DNA from: a candidate division TA06 bacterium
GTDB taxonomy: Bacteria > Edwardsbacteria > AC1 > EtOH8
Direction of reading: 5' to 3'
Assembly: GCA_016235665.1 (NCBI GenBank)
Contig: JACRJI010000008.1
Span: forward strand, 1 to 64,000
Length of the DNA stretch: 64,000 nucleotides
Part shown: in pieces, positions 8,065 to 15,148 of the stretch
Layout of the letters: each line of letters starts with the position of its first letter
How positions within the stretch are numbered: the first letter of the stretch is position 1
Position numbers and translations under genes: made by a program
Notes under the pieces: model-generated
Told to the model about the DNA's origin: nothing
The model's database searches: none
What the model saw: the letters and a program-made list of their open reading frames with translations, nothing else

Positions 8065-8538
8065 TTAAAGTTTCTTTTCCAGTTCGACCATTCGGAGTGT
8101 GAAATCTTCGGGGGTATCCGCTGTGAACAGGGCGTCGTTGGCGGTCAGCCCCTTAGCCAGCTGGGCGATCTTACCCAAGACTATCAGGTACTGGTTCTGG
8201 GGGTCGTGGGGCGGGGCGATGATCAGAAAGAACAGCCGGGAGGGCTTCTTGTCGATGGCGTCGAAGTCCACGCCGTTCTTGGACCGGCCCACTATCAGCG
8301 ACAGGGAGTTCAACAGCAGGGACCGGCAGTGGGGGATGGCCACTCCCTTGCCGATGCCGGTGGATCCCAGTTCTTCCCGCTGTTTTAAATTGACCAGCAG
8401 CATATGCTGGGCCTTTTCGTTCAAAGAGGTCAGGCCTACCAGTTCCTTAAGTATTCCGTCGCGGCTTTGGGCCTTTAAATTCAGGCTGATCTGTCCGGGC
8501 TTTATGATGCCGCTTAAGTTTATTGGCGCACTACCCAT
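8065..8538 (-). CDS. ptsN: PTS EIIA-like protein (PtsN/fructose type)
   Basis: A single-domain 157-residue IIA protein of the fructose/mannitol/nitrogen-PTS type. The phospho-acceptor is His70 in GKGVAIPHCRS, the hallmark of the family. No sugar-specific IIB or IIC domain is present or nearby, so a regulatory rather than transport role is likely. PtsN elsewhere controls potassium and nitrogen metabolism, and a KimA-like K+ transporter lies in this window, though not adjacent. Its start overlaps the end of rplI by 19 bases, so expression is tied to the ribosomal operon. The symbol is given for family, not proven orthology. Confidence 0.82.
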   Translation of the reverse strand: MGSAPINLSGIIKPGQISLNLKAQSRDGILKELVGLTSLNEKAQHMLLVNLKQREELGSTGIGKGVAIPHCRSLLLNSLSLIVGRSKNGVDFDAIDKKPSRLFFLIIAPPHDPQNQYLIVLGKIAQLAKGLTANDALFTADTPEDFTLRMVELEKKL

Positions 8539-8963
8539 AGTTTTATATTGGCCTCCACTTCCGGATGAAGTTTGATGGGGATGTTATAGACGCCCAGCAC
8601 CTTGATGGGCTGTTCCAGGATCAGTTTGCGCTTGTCCAGCTTGACGCCTTGGGCCGCCAGAAGTGCGGAGATGTCGGCGGCGGTCACCGATCCGAAGAGC
8701 TTGTCATCCTCTCCGGCCTGAACAGCGGCGGTGCAGGAAACCTCATTGAGCTTCTTGGCCTGCTCTTCGGCTTCCGCTTTCTTCCGGGACAGGCTGAGGG
8801 CCTCGGTCTGGATCTTCCGTTCCAGCTGTTTCAGGTTTCCGGCGCCGGCCAGCATGGCTTTGCCCTGGGGAAGAAGGTAATTGCGGGCGTAGCCCGGCTT
8901 GACCTCGACCACCTGGGTCTTGGTTCCCAAAGAAGGTATATCCTGGGTCAAAATGACTTTCAT
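8520..8963 (-). CDS. rplI: 50S ribosomal protein L9
   Basis: L9 binds 23S rRNA domain V and limits frameshifting. The 147-residue product has the N-terminal RNA-binding domain (MKVILTQDIPSLGTK, then VKPGYARNYLLPQGKA), a long charged helix (about 45-75) and the C-terminal domain with KLFGSVTAADI. Length is standard. It follows rpsR, as in most bacteria, with a 26-base gap and a GGAG ribosome site. Confidence 0.98.
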   Translation of the reverse strand: MKVILTQDIPSLGTKTQVVEVKPGYARNYLLPQGKAMLAGAGNLKQLERKIQTEALSLSRKKAEAEEQAKKLNEVSCTAAVQAGEDDKLFGSVTAADISALLAAQGVKLDKRKLILEQPIKVLGVYNIPIKLHPEVEANIKLWVVRQ

Positions 8964-8989
8964 TATTGTTTTACTCCTGCAAGATTATA

Positions 8990-9250
8990 TTAACGGTGTT
9001 CCGAGATGAAGGGCAGCAGCGCCAGGTGGCGGGCCCTTTTGATGGCGTCGTTCAATAGGCGCTGATGTTTGGCGCAGTTGCCGGAGATGCGGCGGGGCAC
9101 GATCTTACCGCGCTCGGTCATGAAATGACGCAGTTTCTTATCGTCTTTGTAGTTTATCAATTCGGACTTATCCTGGCAGAATTTGCATTCCTTGCGGCGC
9201 ATGATCCGCGGAGGAGCGTTGGGGTCTCGTCTTTCTCTGGTTTCTCTCAT
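8990..9250 (-). CDS. rpsR: 30S ribosomal protein S18
   Basis: The 86-residue protein has the conserved S18 core: CKFC..K near residues 18-21, [25 protein letters not shown] and [21 protein letters not shown]18 binds S6 on the small subunit platform. The retained CKFC and Cys59 suggest the zinc-binding form. It lies between the second ssb gene and rplI; an AAGGAT ribosome site precedes the ATG. The order rpsF-ssb-rpsR-rplI is classical except that ssb is duplicated here. Confidence 0.98.
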   Translation of the reverse strand: MRETRERRDPNAPPRIMRRKECKFCQDKSELINYKDDKKLRHFMTERGKIVPRRISGNCAKHQRLLNDAIKRARHLALLPFISEHR

Positions 9251-9291
9251 GAATATCCTTTAAGGTGGTTTATGGTATATTTATTGTTATT

Positions 9292-9693
9292 TCAGATATC
9301 GGGTGATTCAGACGGCTCTTCGGGGCCCGGGGCGGCGGCGGTTGATTCAAAACGCTCCAAAAACCTAACGTTATCGGCCCGGACCTCCAAAGAATTCCTT
9401 TTTTGCCCGGTCTCGGTCTCCCAGGACCTGCTTTCCAGCCGGCCTTCCACCAGCACCGGGCTGCCCTTGTGCAGATGTTTGCCGATGTTCTCGGCCGCGC
9501 TCTGCCAAGCCACCACGTTGACGAAAGTGGGCTCGTCCTGCCAGTTGCCGGCCTGGTCCTTAAAGCGGCGGTTGAGGGCCATGGAAAAATTGCAGACCGC
9601 AGTGCCATTGGGGGTAAATCTTAACTCGGGGTCCCGGGTCAGCCGGCCGGCCAGCAGCACCCGGTTCAGATTGGGTATCTTAAGCTCGGTCAT
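9292..9693 (-). CDS. Second single-stranded DNA-binding protein, without the acidic C-terminal tip
   Basis: The 133-residue protein carries a complete SSB OB fold (NRVLLAGRLTRDPELR, then VCNFSMALNRRFKD, VVAWQSAAENI and GSPVLVEGRLESRSWE). It is about half identical to the adjacent upstream ssb product by eye. The tail is short, acidic and ends in ESPDI, not in the DDDLPF-like tip by which SSB recruits repair and replication partners. That suggests a specialised paralog or a subunit that forms mixed tetramers. It lies 41 bases downstream of the first ssb in the same operon. Confidence 0.93.
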   Translation of the reverse strand: MTELKIPNLNRVLLAGRLTRDPELRFTPNGTAVCNFSMALNRRFKDQAGNWQDEPTFVNVVAWQSAAENIGKHLHKGSPVLVEGRLESRSWETETGQKRNSLEVRADNVRFLERFESTAAAPGPEEPSESPDI

Positions 9694-9734
9694 ATAATGA
9701 TGCTCCGGTTATTGGTACGGTTCTATTAAATGAT

Positions 9735-10187
9735 CTAAAAGGGAAGGTCGTCATCGCTTTTGCTGAAGGCAGGTTCTTCGCCGTGAACCGGCTCGGGGCT
9801 GGATTCCTGTCCGGAGGCCCCTGTTCCAATGGACGGCCGTCCTTCCCGGTCCAAAAACTCGATCCGGTCGGCCCTGATCTCGATGGTGCTGCGCTTTTGC
9901 CCGTCCTCTGTCTCCCAGTTGCGGTTCTGAAGTTTTCCTTCCACTAACACCGCCCGGCCCTTGGCCAGATACTGTTTGCAAAGTTCGGCCAGTTTTTGCC
10001 AGGCTACCACACCCACATAAGTGGCCTCATCCTTCCACTCGCCAGTGGCGCTTTTATATCGCCGGTTAAGGGCGATGGTAAAATTGGCCACGCTGGTTCC
10101 GTTGGTGGTCTGTCTGAGCTCGGGGTCCTTGGTAAGGCGGCCCACCATGAAAACGCGGTTTAAATCGGCTAAACGCAATTCTGACAT
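9735..10187 (-). CDS. ssb: Single-stranded DNA-binding protein
   Basis: The 150-residue product has an SSB OB fold (NRVFMVGRLTKDPELR, VANFTIALNRRYK, VVAWQKLAELC, GRAVLVEGKLQNRNWE), then a short flexible linker and the canonical C-terminal tip DDDLPF. It therefore represents the standard replication and repair SSB. It follows rpsF as in most bacteria. An AGGAT ribosome site lies upstream. A second, tip-less ssb follows in the same operon. Confidence 0.97.
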   Translation of the reverse strand: MSELRLADLNRVFMVGRLTKDPELRQTTNGTSVANFTIALNRRYKSATGEWKDEATYVGVVAWQKLAELCKQYLAKGRAVLVEGKLQNRNWETEDGQKRSTIEIRADRIEFLDREGRPSIGTGASGQESSPEPVHGEEPAFSKSDDDLPF

Positions 10188-10255
10188 GTTGCTTGATCCT
10201 TAAATGATTGTAATCTAAATATCAGGTTATTTTACAAAACTAAAGGACATCCGGA

Positions 10256-10624
10256 TCAGAGGTTGGCGGTCTCGGGAGCGGCTTCTGGTACCGCATCGGG
10301 AGACCCAGGGGATAGTGGGGCAGCCACAACTACGCTGGGCACGTGGCCCTTTATTGTCATGTGGCGGATGATGCTTTCGTCCAGCCGGATGTTCCGGTTG
10401 AGCTCGGCCGGAAGGGAGGCCGGAGAATTAAACTGGAGGCAGACGTAAAAACCCTCACGCCGGCTGTTGATGGGGTAGGTCATTTTGCGGCGGCCCCATT
10501 TCTCCACCAGGGCGATCTCTCCCTGATGGCTTTTGATCAGGGCGGAGTATTTTTCCACCTGTTTGTCGACTCCGGCCTCATCAACCGCCGGATCGATGAT
10601 CAGTACTGTTTCGTAAGCGTTCAA
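10256..10624 (-). CDS. rpsF: 30S ribosomal protein S6
   Basis: The 122-residue protein has the S6 fold: MNAYETVLIIDPAVDE at the start, EKWGRRKMTYPINSRREGFY in the middle and NIRLDESIIRHMTIK toward the end. S6 pairs with S18 on the 30S platform. A Pro/Ala-rich tail follows the core. It is the first of the rpsF-ssb-ssb-rpsR-rplI set and lies 26 bases after pth, so it is probably also read from upstream promoters. Confidence 0.97.
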   Translation of the reverse strand: MNAYETVLIIDPAVDEAGVDKQVEKYSALIKSHQGEIALVEKWGRRKMTYPINSRREGFYVCLQFNSPASLPAELNRNIRLDESIIRHMTIKGHVPSVVVAAPLSPGSPDAVPEAAPETANL

Positions 10625-10650
10625 TTTCGTTTAAACTCCCTTGTATTGGT

Positions 10651-11247
10651 TTAGGATATATTTTGCTGATTTAAGTTTATGATGGCTTTGTCCACCCCGG
10701 TTCTGACCACTTCAGACGCCGTCTTGGCCGCCTGCCCGGTCATTGCCCCGACTTCAGATCTTTCCGCCTTGGCAAAACTGGAAAGCACAAAATCGGCCAT
10801 TTCCTGGGAGTCTGGCACCGGTCCCATCCCCAGCCGCAGCCTTGCGAAATCCTGGCTGTTTAAGTGTTTGATGATGGACTTGAGGCCGTTATGACCTCCA
10901 TCGGAGCCCTTGGGCCGTAAACGGATCTTTCCCAGCGGCAGGTTTACGTCATCGCAGATCACCAGCAGCTGCGAGGCTGGGATCTTTTGATAGCTGAGGG
11001 CTTTGGCCACGGCCAGGCCGCTTTGGTTCATGAAGGTCAGTGGTTTTAGCAGGAACAGCCCGCGCTTATTGTCGCCGGCGCAAGAATACAAAGCCCGCCT
11101 TTTCCAGCTGAGCTTAAGCTGTTCCGCCAGCAGGTCCAGGACCATGAATCCCAAATTGTGGCGGGTTTGGCTGTATTCCCGGCCGGGATTGCCCAGTCCG
11201 GCCAGACACCAGATGTTGGATTTTTTGCCTGAAGCTGAAGGAAGCAT
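10651..11247 (-). CDS. pth: Peptidyl-tRNA hydrolase
   Basis: Pth frees tRNA from prematurely released peptidyl-tRNA. The 198-residue product shows GLGNPGREYSQTRHNLGF with the catalytic His30, KPLTFMNQSG, the VICDDVNLPLGKIRLRPKGS block and HNGLKSI. Length is typical. The gene lies 15 bases downstream of rplY; the rplY-pth pair is conserved widely. The start gives a short N-terminal extension (MLPSASGKKS) that is not conserved in the family. Confidence 0.97.
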   Translation of the reverse strand: MLPSASGKKSNIWCLAGLGNPGREYSQTRHNLGFMVLDLLAEQLKLSWKRRALYSCAGDNKRGLFLLKPLTFMNQSGLAVAKALSYQKIPASQLLVICDDVNLPLGKIRLRPKGSDGGHNGLKSIIKHLNSQDFARLRLGMGPVPDSQEMADFVLSSFAKAERSEVGAMTGQAAKTASEVVRTGVDKAIINLNQQNIS

Positions 11248-11262
11248 AAGGGAGGAACAGGC

Positions 11263-11934
11263 CTAGACCTCTTCCTCGGCCTCCTTCTTTTTCTTGGCCA
11301 CCAGCTCGGGTTCCTTGGGAGCGGTTTCGGCCACTGCGGCTACAGCTCCTTCGGCCGCTACCGGTTCGGCTTCGGCCCTGGGAGCCAGTACGCTGGCCAC
11401 CGGCTGGGTGGGGGATCCGTGCAGTTCGGCCTTTTCCAGCTTGATGTCGGAGATATGCAGGGTCTGTCCCAGTTTCAGCCCCGAAACGTCGACCACGATC
11501 TTTTCAGGGATGTCGGTGGGCAGGCAGGAAAGCTCTATCGAATGCAGGGTCTGCTCCAAGCTGCCGCCCTCATTCTTGACGCCGGTTGGCTCGCCGGTCA
11601 GGACGACGGGAACGTTGATCCTGATCTTCTCCGTCAGCAGGATCTCCTGAAAATCCATGTGCAACAGGGTGTTCCTCAGGGGTTCGGTCTGTACCTGGCG
11701 CAGCAGGGCCTTCATCTGTTTTTTGTCGTCAGCCATTTCCAGGTTGATGATCACGTTGTCGTGGGAGGCCAGCTTGAACAGGGGCAGCAGGTCTGCCGAG
11801 TTGATGAAAATGGAGAGGGCCGGCTGGCCGTGGCCGTAAAGCACTGCCGGGATCTTTCCGCCCCGGCGCATTTTTTTTGCCCGCTGCTTGCCGGTCTCCT
11901 CCCGGCGGTAGGCTGTCAAATTCACTTCGTTCAT
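11263..11934 (-). CDS. rplY: 50S ribosomal protein L25, CTC/TL5 form
   Basis: A 223-residue two-domain L25. The N-terminal 5S-rRNA-binding domain runs from LTAYRREETGKQRAKKMRRGG through PAVLYGHG, and the C-terminal beta domain (about 95-190) includes the VVDVSGLKLGQTLHISDI block. A low-complexity Ala/Glu/Lys tail follows (AEAEPVAAEG... to KKKKEAEEEV). The long CTC form is usual in many phyla and linked to stress in some. It lies between prs and pth, a conserved order, with an AAGGAAAG ribosome site. Confidence 0.96.
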   Translation of the reverse strand: MNEVNLTAYRREETGKQRAKKMRRGGKIPAVLYGHGQPALSIFINSADLLPLFKLASHDNVIINLEMADDKKQMKALLRQVQTEPLRNTLLHMDFQEILLTEKIRINVPVVLTGEPTGVKNEGGSLEQTLHSIELSCLPTDIPEKIVVDVSGLKLGQTLHISDIKLEKAELHGSPTQPVASVLAPRAEAEPVAAEGAVAAVAETAPKEPELVAKKKKEAEEEV

Positions 11935-12006
11935 GTTTTGGTTGTCTTTCCTTGTTCTATTGTTTTGGGGTTAATTCATATTTGGGAACTTCACTCCGGA
12001 GAAAAA

Positions 12007-12948
12007 TCAAACGAACAGAGAGCTGACCGATTTTTCCTGATGGATCCTACGGATGGCCTCGGCCAGCAGCGAGGCGATGGAAAGCACTTTGATCTTGGGG
12101 ATCTTCTTGTCGGCGGTCAGCGGGATGGTATTGGAAAGCACCAGCTCCTTGATGGGGGATCGTTCCAGCGAATCTATGGCGCTGCCGGAAAGCACTCCGT
12201 GGGTGGCGCAGGCGTAGATCTCCCGGGCGCCGTTCTTTTTTAGGATGACCGCCACCTCGCTAATGGTGCGGGCGGTATCCATGATATCGTCCACTATCAG
12301 ACAGTTCTTGCCGTCCACGTCGCCCACCACGTTAAGGATCTCCACCCGGTTGGGACCTGGCCGCCTTTTATCGATGATGGCCAGGGGGGTATCGTTGCCC
12401 AGCCGTTTGGCAAAAGCCCGGGCCCGGGGCACTCCTCCGGTGTCGGGCGACACCACCACCAGGTCCTTGAGCTTGTGTTTGACGAAATGGCGGATCAGCA
12501 CCGGCGAGGCGTACAGATGATCCACCGGGATGTCGAAGAACCCCTGAATGGGTTCGGCGTGGAGGTCCAGCGTCAGCACCCGGTTGGCTCCGGCAATGGT
12601 GATCAGATTGGCCACCAATTTGGCGGTGATGGGAACCCGGGGCTGGTCCTTGCGCTCCTGGCGGGAGTAGCCAAAGTATGGAATGACCGCGGTGATCCGC
12701 TTGGCGGAAGCCCTTTTAGCGGCGTCGATCATGATCAGCAGTTCCATCAGGTTATCGCCGGGGGAGAAGGTGGGCTGGACTATGAAAACATCGGCCCCGC
12801 GGATGTTTTCATTGATCTTGACCCGGAGCTCACCGTCTGAAAAATGACAGATGGTGCAGTCTCCCATAGGCTGGCGCAATACCTTGCAGATCTCTTTGGT
12901 CAGCTCGGGGTTGGCAGTTCCTGAGAATACCTTCATTTCATTATGCAT
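12007..12948 (-). CDS. prs: Ribose-phosphate pyrophosphokinase
   Basis: Prs makes PRPP from ribose 5-phosphate and ATP, feeding the purine genes found further along this window. The 313-residue product shows KVFSGTANPEL, the ATP-binding FGYSRQERKDQPRVP flexible loop, the catalytic LDLHAEPIQGFF, the PRPP loop LIVDDIMDTARTI and RRPGPNRVEI. A start at 12936 (MKVFSG) is an alternative that better matches the family N terminus. A TATAAT box occurs at 12987-12982 on the minus strand. Confidence 0.97.
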   Translation of the reverse strand: MHNEMKVFSGTANPELTKEICKVLRQPMGDCTICHFSDGELRVKINENIRGADVFIVQPTFSPGDNLMELLIMIDAAKRASAKRITAVIPYFGYSRQERKDQPRVPITAKLVANLITIAGANRVLTLDLHAEPIQGFFDIPVDHLYASPVLIRHFVKHKLKDLVVVSPDTGGVPRARAFAKRLGNDTPLAIIDKRRPGPNRVEILNVVGDVDGKNCLIVDDIMDTARTISEVAVILKKNGAREIYACATHGVLSGSAIDSLERSPIKELVLSNTIPLTADKKIPKIKVLSIASLLAEAIRRIHQEKSVSSLFV

Positions 12949-13022
12949 ATCTATTGAATGGTTTGATTGCTGGGCGTCATTATTATATCCGGGCCTGCCA
13001 TAGTAACCCTATATTCTGTGCA

Positions 13023-13052
13023 ATTATATGGCATAGTCTGGCCCGGGGGCAG
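13023..13052. repeat. Direct repeat copy 1 (tRNA-Gln 3'-end-like)
   Basis: Bases 13023-13052 match 13184-13213 at 28 of 30 positions. The second copy covers the encoded CCA and acceptor arm of tRNA-Gln plus 16 bases beyond it; this copy has no tRNA body after it. Apart from this repeat and a TATAAT upstream of prs, the 12949-13199 gap shows no gene. Confidence 0.8.
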
Positions 13053-13199
13053 CCCGCCTGCGTTATAACCTGTCTGGATGAAAGGAAACTTCGGCGGACA
13101 AGGGACTGTATTTTTGATATTATGGTGACCTATCGCAGAAAATGTCATGGCCTGCCAGACGAAGCCTCTTGCCTGTTATGAGTATTATATGGCGTAGTC

Positions 13200-13274
13200 T
13201 GGCTCGGGGGCAGGGACTCGAACCCTGGTTCTCAGCTCCAAAGGCTGGTGTCCTACCAATTGGACGACCCCCGA
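13200..13274 (-). tRNA. tRNA-Gln (anticodon TTG)
   Basis: On the minus strand the 75-nt sequence folds into a tRNA. The acceptor stem TCGGGGG pairs with CCCCCGA, the anticodon loop is CTTTGGA (anticodon TTG, reading CAA) between 5-bp stems, and the T loop is GGTTCGAGTCC. Discriminator G and an encoded CCA end the gene. It lies between spoVG and prs, where many bacteria keep a tRNA-Gln. Confidence 0.95.
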
Positions 13275-13279
13275 ATACT

Positions 13280-13285
13280 ATTATA
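13280..13285 (-). promoter_or_regulatory. -10 box of tRNA-Gln
   Basis: On the minus strand a perfect TATAAT ends 5 bases before the mature tRNA-Gln 5' end, so transcription may start at or next to the first base of the tRNA. The -35 region (TTTAGT at 17 bases) is weak. Confidence 0.5.
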
Positions 13286-13413
13286 TACTGCAATGATACA
13301 GGACTAAAAATAGGCAATTAAAAAATGAGGAAGCAGTAATCCTGCCATTTTGGCGCTTCTTAGTATGTGCTTAGTGTGGCAGTGTCTTTGCGGCTATGCT
13401 ATATGCGGGACAA

Positions 13414-13516
13414 TAAAAAATTGACACCAGGCCGCTTGAAAAAGTCAAGCTTGGTAAGCCGCACGGAGATGTCTCTGGACCATTAAGGCCAGTGACGCAG
13501 CGACCTACTGTCAATC
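13414..13516. ncRNA. Candidate structured RNA in the spoVG - tRNA-Gln gap
   Basis: The 13275-13603 gap has no protein gene. Inside it, ATTGACA (13420-13426) pairs with TGTCAAT (13509-13515), enclosing two further hairpins: GCTTG(A)/CAAGC near 13434-13450 and CTGG-CC/GG-CCAG near 13475-13493. On the minus strand the closing stem runs straight into six T residues, as in a terminated small RNA of about 105 nt. I could not match it to a known riboswitch or to 6S, SRP or tmRNA. The strand is uncertain. Confidence 0.3.
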
Positions 13517-13603
13517 TATATTTTTGCCCGCTAAACTCACGAAAGGGATAATCGGGCTTTTTGTACCTTTTGGTGCCTTTTCGTGGGAAAGGACTCTTTT
13601 CTG

Positions 13604-13912
13604 TTATTTCTCGTCAGCCGGGATCTCGGTCTCGACAAGCCTGGAGGGGCCTTCCTTAAGCACCTTGTGATATTCGTCCAGAATGGATTTTTCCAGCATC
13701 AGTCGGGTCTCGGCGTTGATGGGGTGGGCGATGTCCTTGTAAGTGCCGTCGGCCATCTTGCGGCTGGGCATGGCAATGAAGGGTCCGGTGGTTCCCTGGA
13801 TGATCTTGATGCCGCGCACCGCAAACGCATTGTCGAACGTGACGTTGGCAAAGGCCAAAAGTTTGTCGTTGTCCTTCTGCCGCAGCGAAACCCTGATCTC
13901 GGTGATCTTCAT
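13604..13912 (-). CDS. spoVG: SpoVG family regulator
   Basis: The 102-residue product matches SpoVG: MKITEIRVSLR at the start, DNAFAVRGIKIIQG in the middle, then FIAMPSRKMADGTYKDIAHPIN. SpoVG is a small nucleic-acid-binding protein, named for sporulation in Bacillus but widespread in non-sporulating bacteria, where it affects envelope and virulence gene expression. Nothing here indicates sporulation. It lies just downstream of ispE, a very common order (ispE-spoVG-prs or tRNA-Gln). Confidence 0.96.
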   Translation of the reverse strand: MKITEIRVSLRQKDNDKLLAFANVTFDNAFAVRGIKIIQGTTGPFIAMPSRKMADGTYKDIAHPINAETRLMLEKSILDEYHKVLKEGPSRLVETEIPADEK

Positions 13913-13984
13913 GCAAGTTATCCTTTTCGTCCGTTAATAGCTTGGTGGATGAAAATTCTTTGTATTAATTTAGGATAAACTTCT

Positions 13985-14962
13985 TTAGGATCTCTGACTG
14001 CCGGCGTAAAAGCAGCAGGGCCATTGCAATTTCAATTTTAATGCGGCCTGGCGGGCGGAACCGGAATCGGGAAATATGCCGAAGACCGAGGAACCGCTGC
14101 CGGACATCAGGGCGCCCAGGGCGCCGCTTTGGACAAGTTCTTGTTTGATCTGATCTATCTGGGGATGGGAGGGTATCACCGCTTTTTCCAGATCGTTGCA
14201 TAGAGATATTGCCAATTGTCCCGGTTCCGGCCCCAAAGACGGACCATAATTAATCATTTTACTAAATCCGGGCCCTTTTGTCAATGGTATTTTAAGGTTT
14301 TTGTAGGCCCAGGCAGTGGAGACCCCGAACCCGGGATAGACTATCACGAAATGGTAGGCCTGCTTCCAATCCAATGGTTTGATCTTTTCGCCCCTTCCGG
14401 TGACCAGGGCCGTGCCGCCCTGCAGAAAGTATGGGACGTCCGAGCCCAGTCCCAGCGCCATCCGGTGCAATTCAGGACTGCTGATCTCCATTCCCCAGAG
14501 TTTTGGCAAACCCTGCAGGGCGGCTGCGGCATCCGAAGATCCGCCGCCCAGGCCAGCTCCGATGGGGATGTTCTTGGTAAGGGTTATTTTTGCGCCGGGC
14601 AACCTGTCACCTTGCAGAGTGTCACCCTGTGTAGGGCTTATTGCTTGACAAGCCGAAGGATCTTCAAATGATTCTTCGGAGGGTAAACAGGTAGTCTTTC
14701 TCAGAATGACATGGTCCTTTAGATAACCCTGCAGCAGCCGGGCGGCCTTGACCACCAAATTTTTTTCGTTGACGGGCAGGTGGTCGTTATTGCAGGTTAA
14801 AATTATCCGCCCGTTCTCCAATGGTTCGAATTTGAGTTCGTCGTAAAGCGAGACCAGATGGAAAATGGACCAAAGGTCGTGATACCCATCGGGGCGTTTG
14901 CCCAGCACTTCAAGGTGAAGATTGAGCTTGGCATAGGCTTTTAGTTTGATGGATGCTTCCAT
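13985..14962 (-). CDS. ispE: 4-diphosphocytidyl-2-C-methyl-D-erythritol kinase with an in-frame repeat insertion
   Basis: IspE phosphorylates CDP-methylerythritol in the MEP isoprenoid pathway. The product (325 residues from ATG 14962) has the AYAKLNLHLEVLGKRPDGYH start, the GHMP ATP motif PIGAGLGGGSSDAAAAL, and the C-terminal GALGALMSGSGSSVFGIF. Between LQGYLKD and GAKITLTKNIP lies an extra stretch of about 39 residues. It coincides with a palindromic repeat element in the DNA (14597-14713), and normal IspE proteins have only a short loop there. I chose 14962 because a TATAAT sits 6 bases before it; the 14980 ATG would overlap that box. Confidence 0.93.
   Translation of the reverse strand: MEASIKLKAYAKLNLHLEVLGKRPDGYHDLWSIFHLVSLYDELKFEPLENGRIILTCNNDHLPVNEKNLVVKAARLLQGYLKDHVILRKTTCLPSEESFEDPSACQAISPTQGDTLQGDRLPGAKITLTKNIPIGAGLGGGSSDAAAALQGLPKLWGMEISSPELHRMALGLGSDVPYFLQGGTALVTGRGEKIKPLDWKQAYHFVIVYPGFGVSTAWAYKNLKIPLTKGPGFSKMINYGPSLGPEPGQLAISLCNDLEKAVIPSHPQIDQIKQELVQSGALGALMSGSGSSVFGIFPDSGSARQAALKLKLQWPCCFYAGSQRS
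14597..14713. repeat. Palindromic repeat element inserted in frame in ispE (family F)
   Basis: Nested inverted repeats are seen here. The outer arms are TGTCACCCTG (14620-14629) and TCAGAATGACA (14701-14711). The inner arms are CCGAAGGATC (14653-14662) and GATTCTTCGG (14670-14679), with one mismatch. The translated segment is 39 codons without a stop. The motifs resemble dispersed repeats of the TCATTCTGAG...AAGGATC type that I recall from intergenic regions of many environmental genomes. Confidence 0.75.
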
Positions 14963-14968
14963 AAAAAT

Positions 14969-14974
14969 ATTATA
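14969..14974 (-). promoter_or_regulatory. -10 box immediately upstream of ispE
   Basis: On the minus strand TATAAT is followed by six bases (ATTTTT) and then the ispE ATG at 14962, so the predicted transcription start is at or within a base of the start codon. The -35 candidate TTTAAG at 17 bases is poor. Confidence 0.45.
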
Positions 14975-15019
14975 CAACATTCCGGTTCAAACTTAAAGAT
15001 TTATTTTTCACTTTTAGTC

Positions 15020-15048
15020 TTGAATTATTTTTTTGATAATGGTATATT
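15020..15048 (+). promoter_or_regulatory. Sigma70-type promoter of the Crp/Fnr gene
   Basis: TTGAAT (15020-15025) and TATATT (15043-15048) are separated by 17 bases, about 100 bases before the regulator's ATG. It lies in the divergent gap between ispE and the regulator. Confidence 0.6.
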
Positions 15049-15148
15049 TAGACTTTATATCAGTACACCAAAAATCACCTAAATTCCAAATCCCGAAAGA
15101 TTTACTGTTTGGCCGGTTTCGGCTGAGGGATTTCGTAAAAGGAGAGTT

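Noticed and set aside
13405-13520. c-di-GMP-I (GEMM) riboswitch on the plus strand
   Set aside because: A GACGCA word follows a hairpin, but the upstream conserved GGGCAAAC half is missing and no gene follows on that strand.
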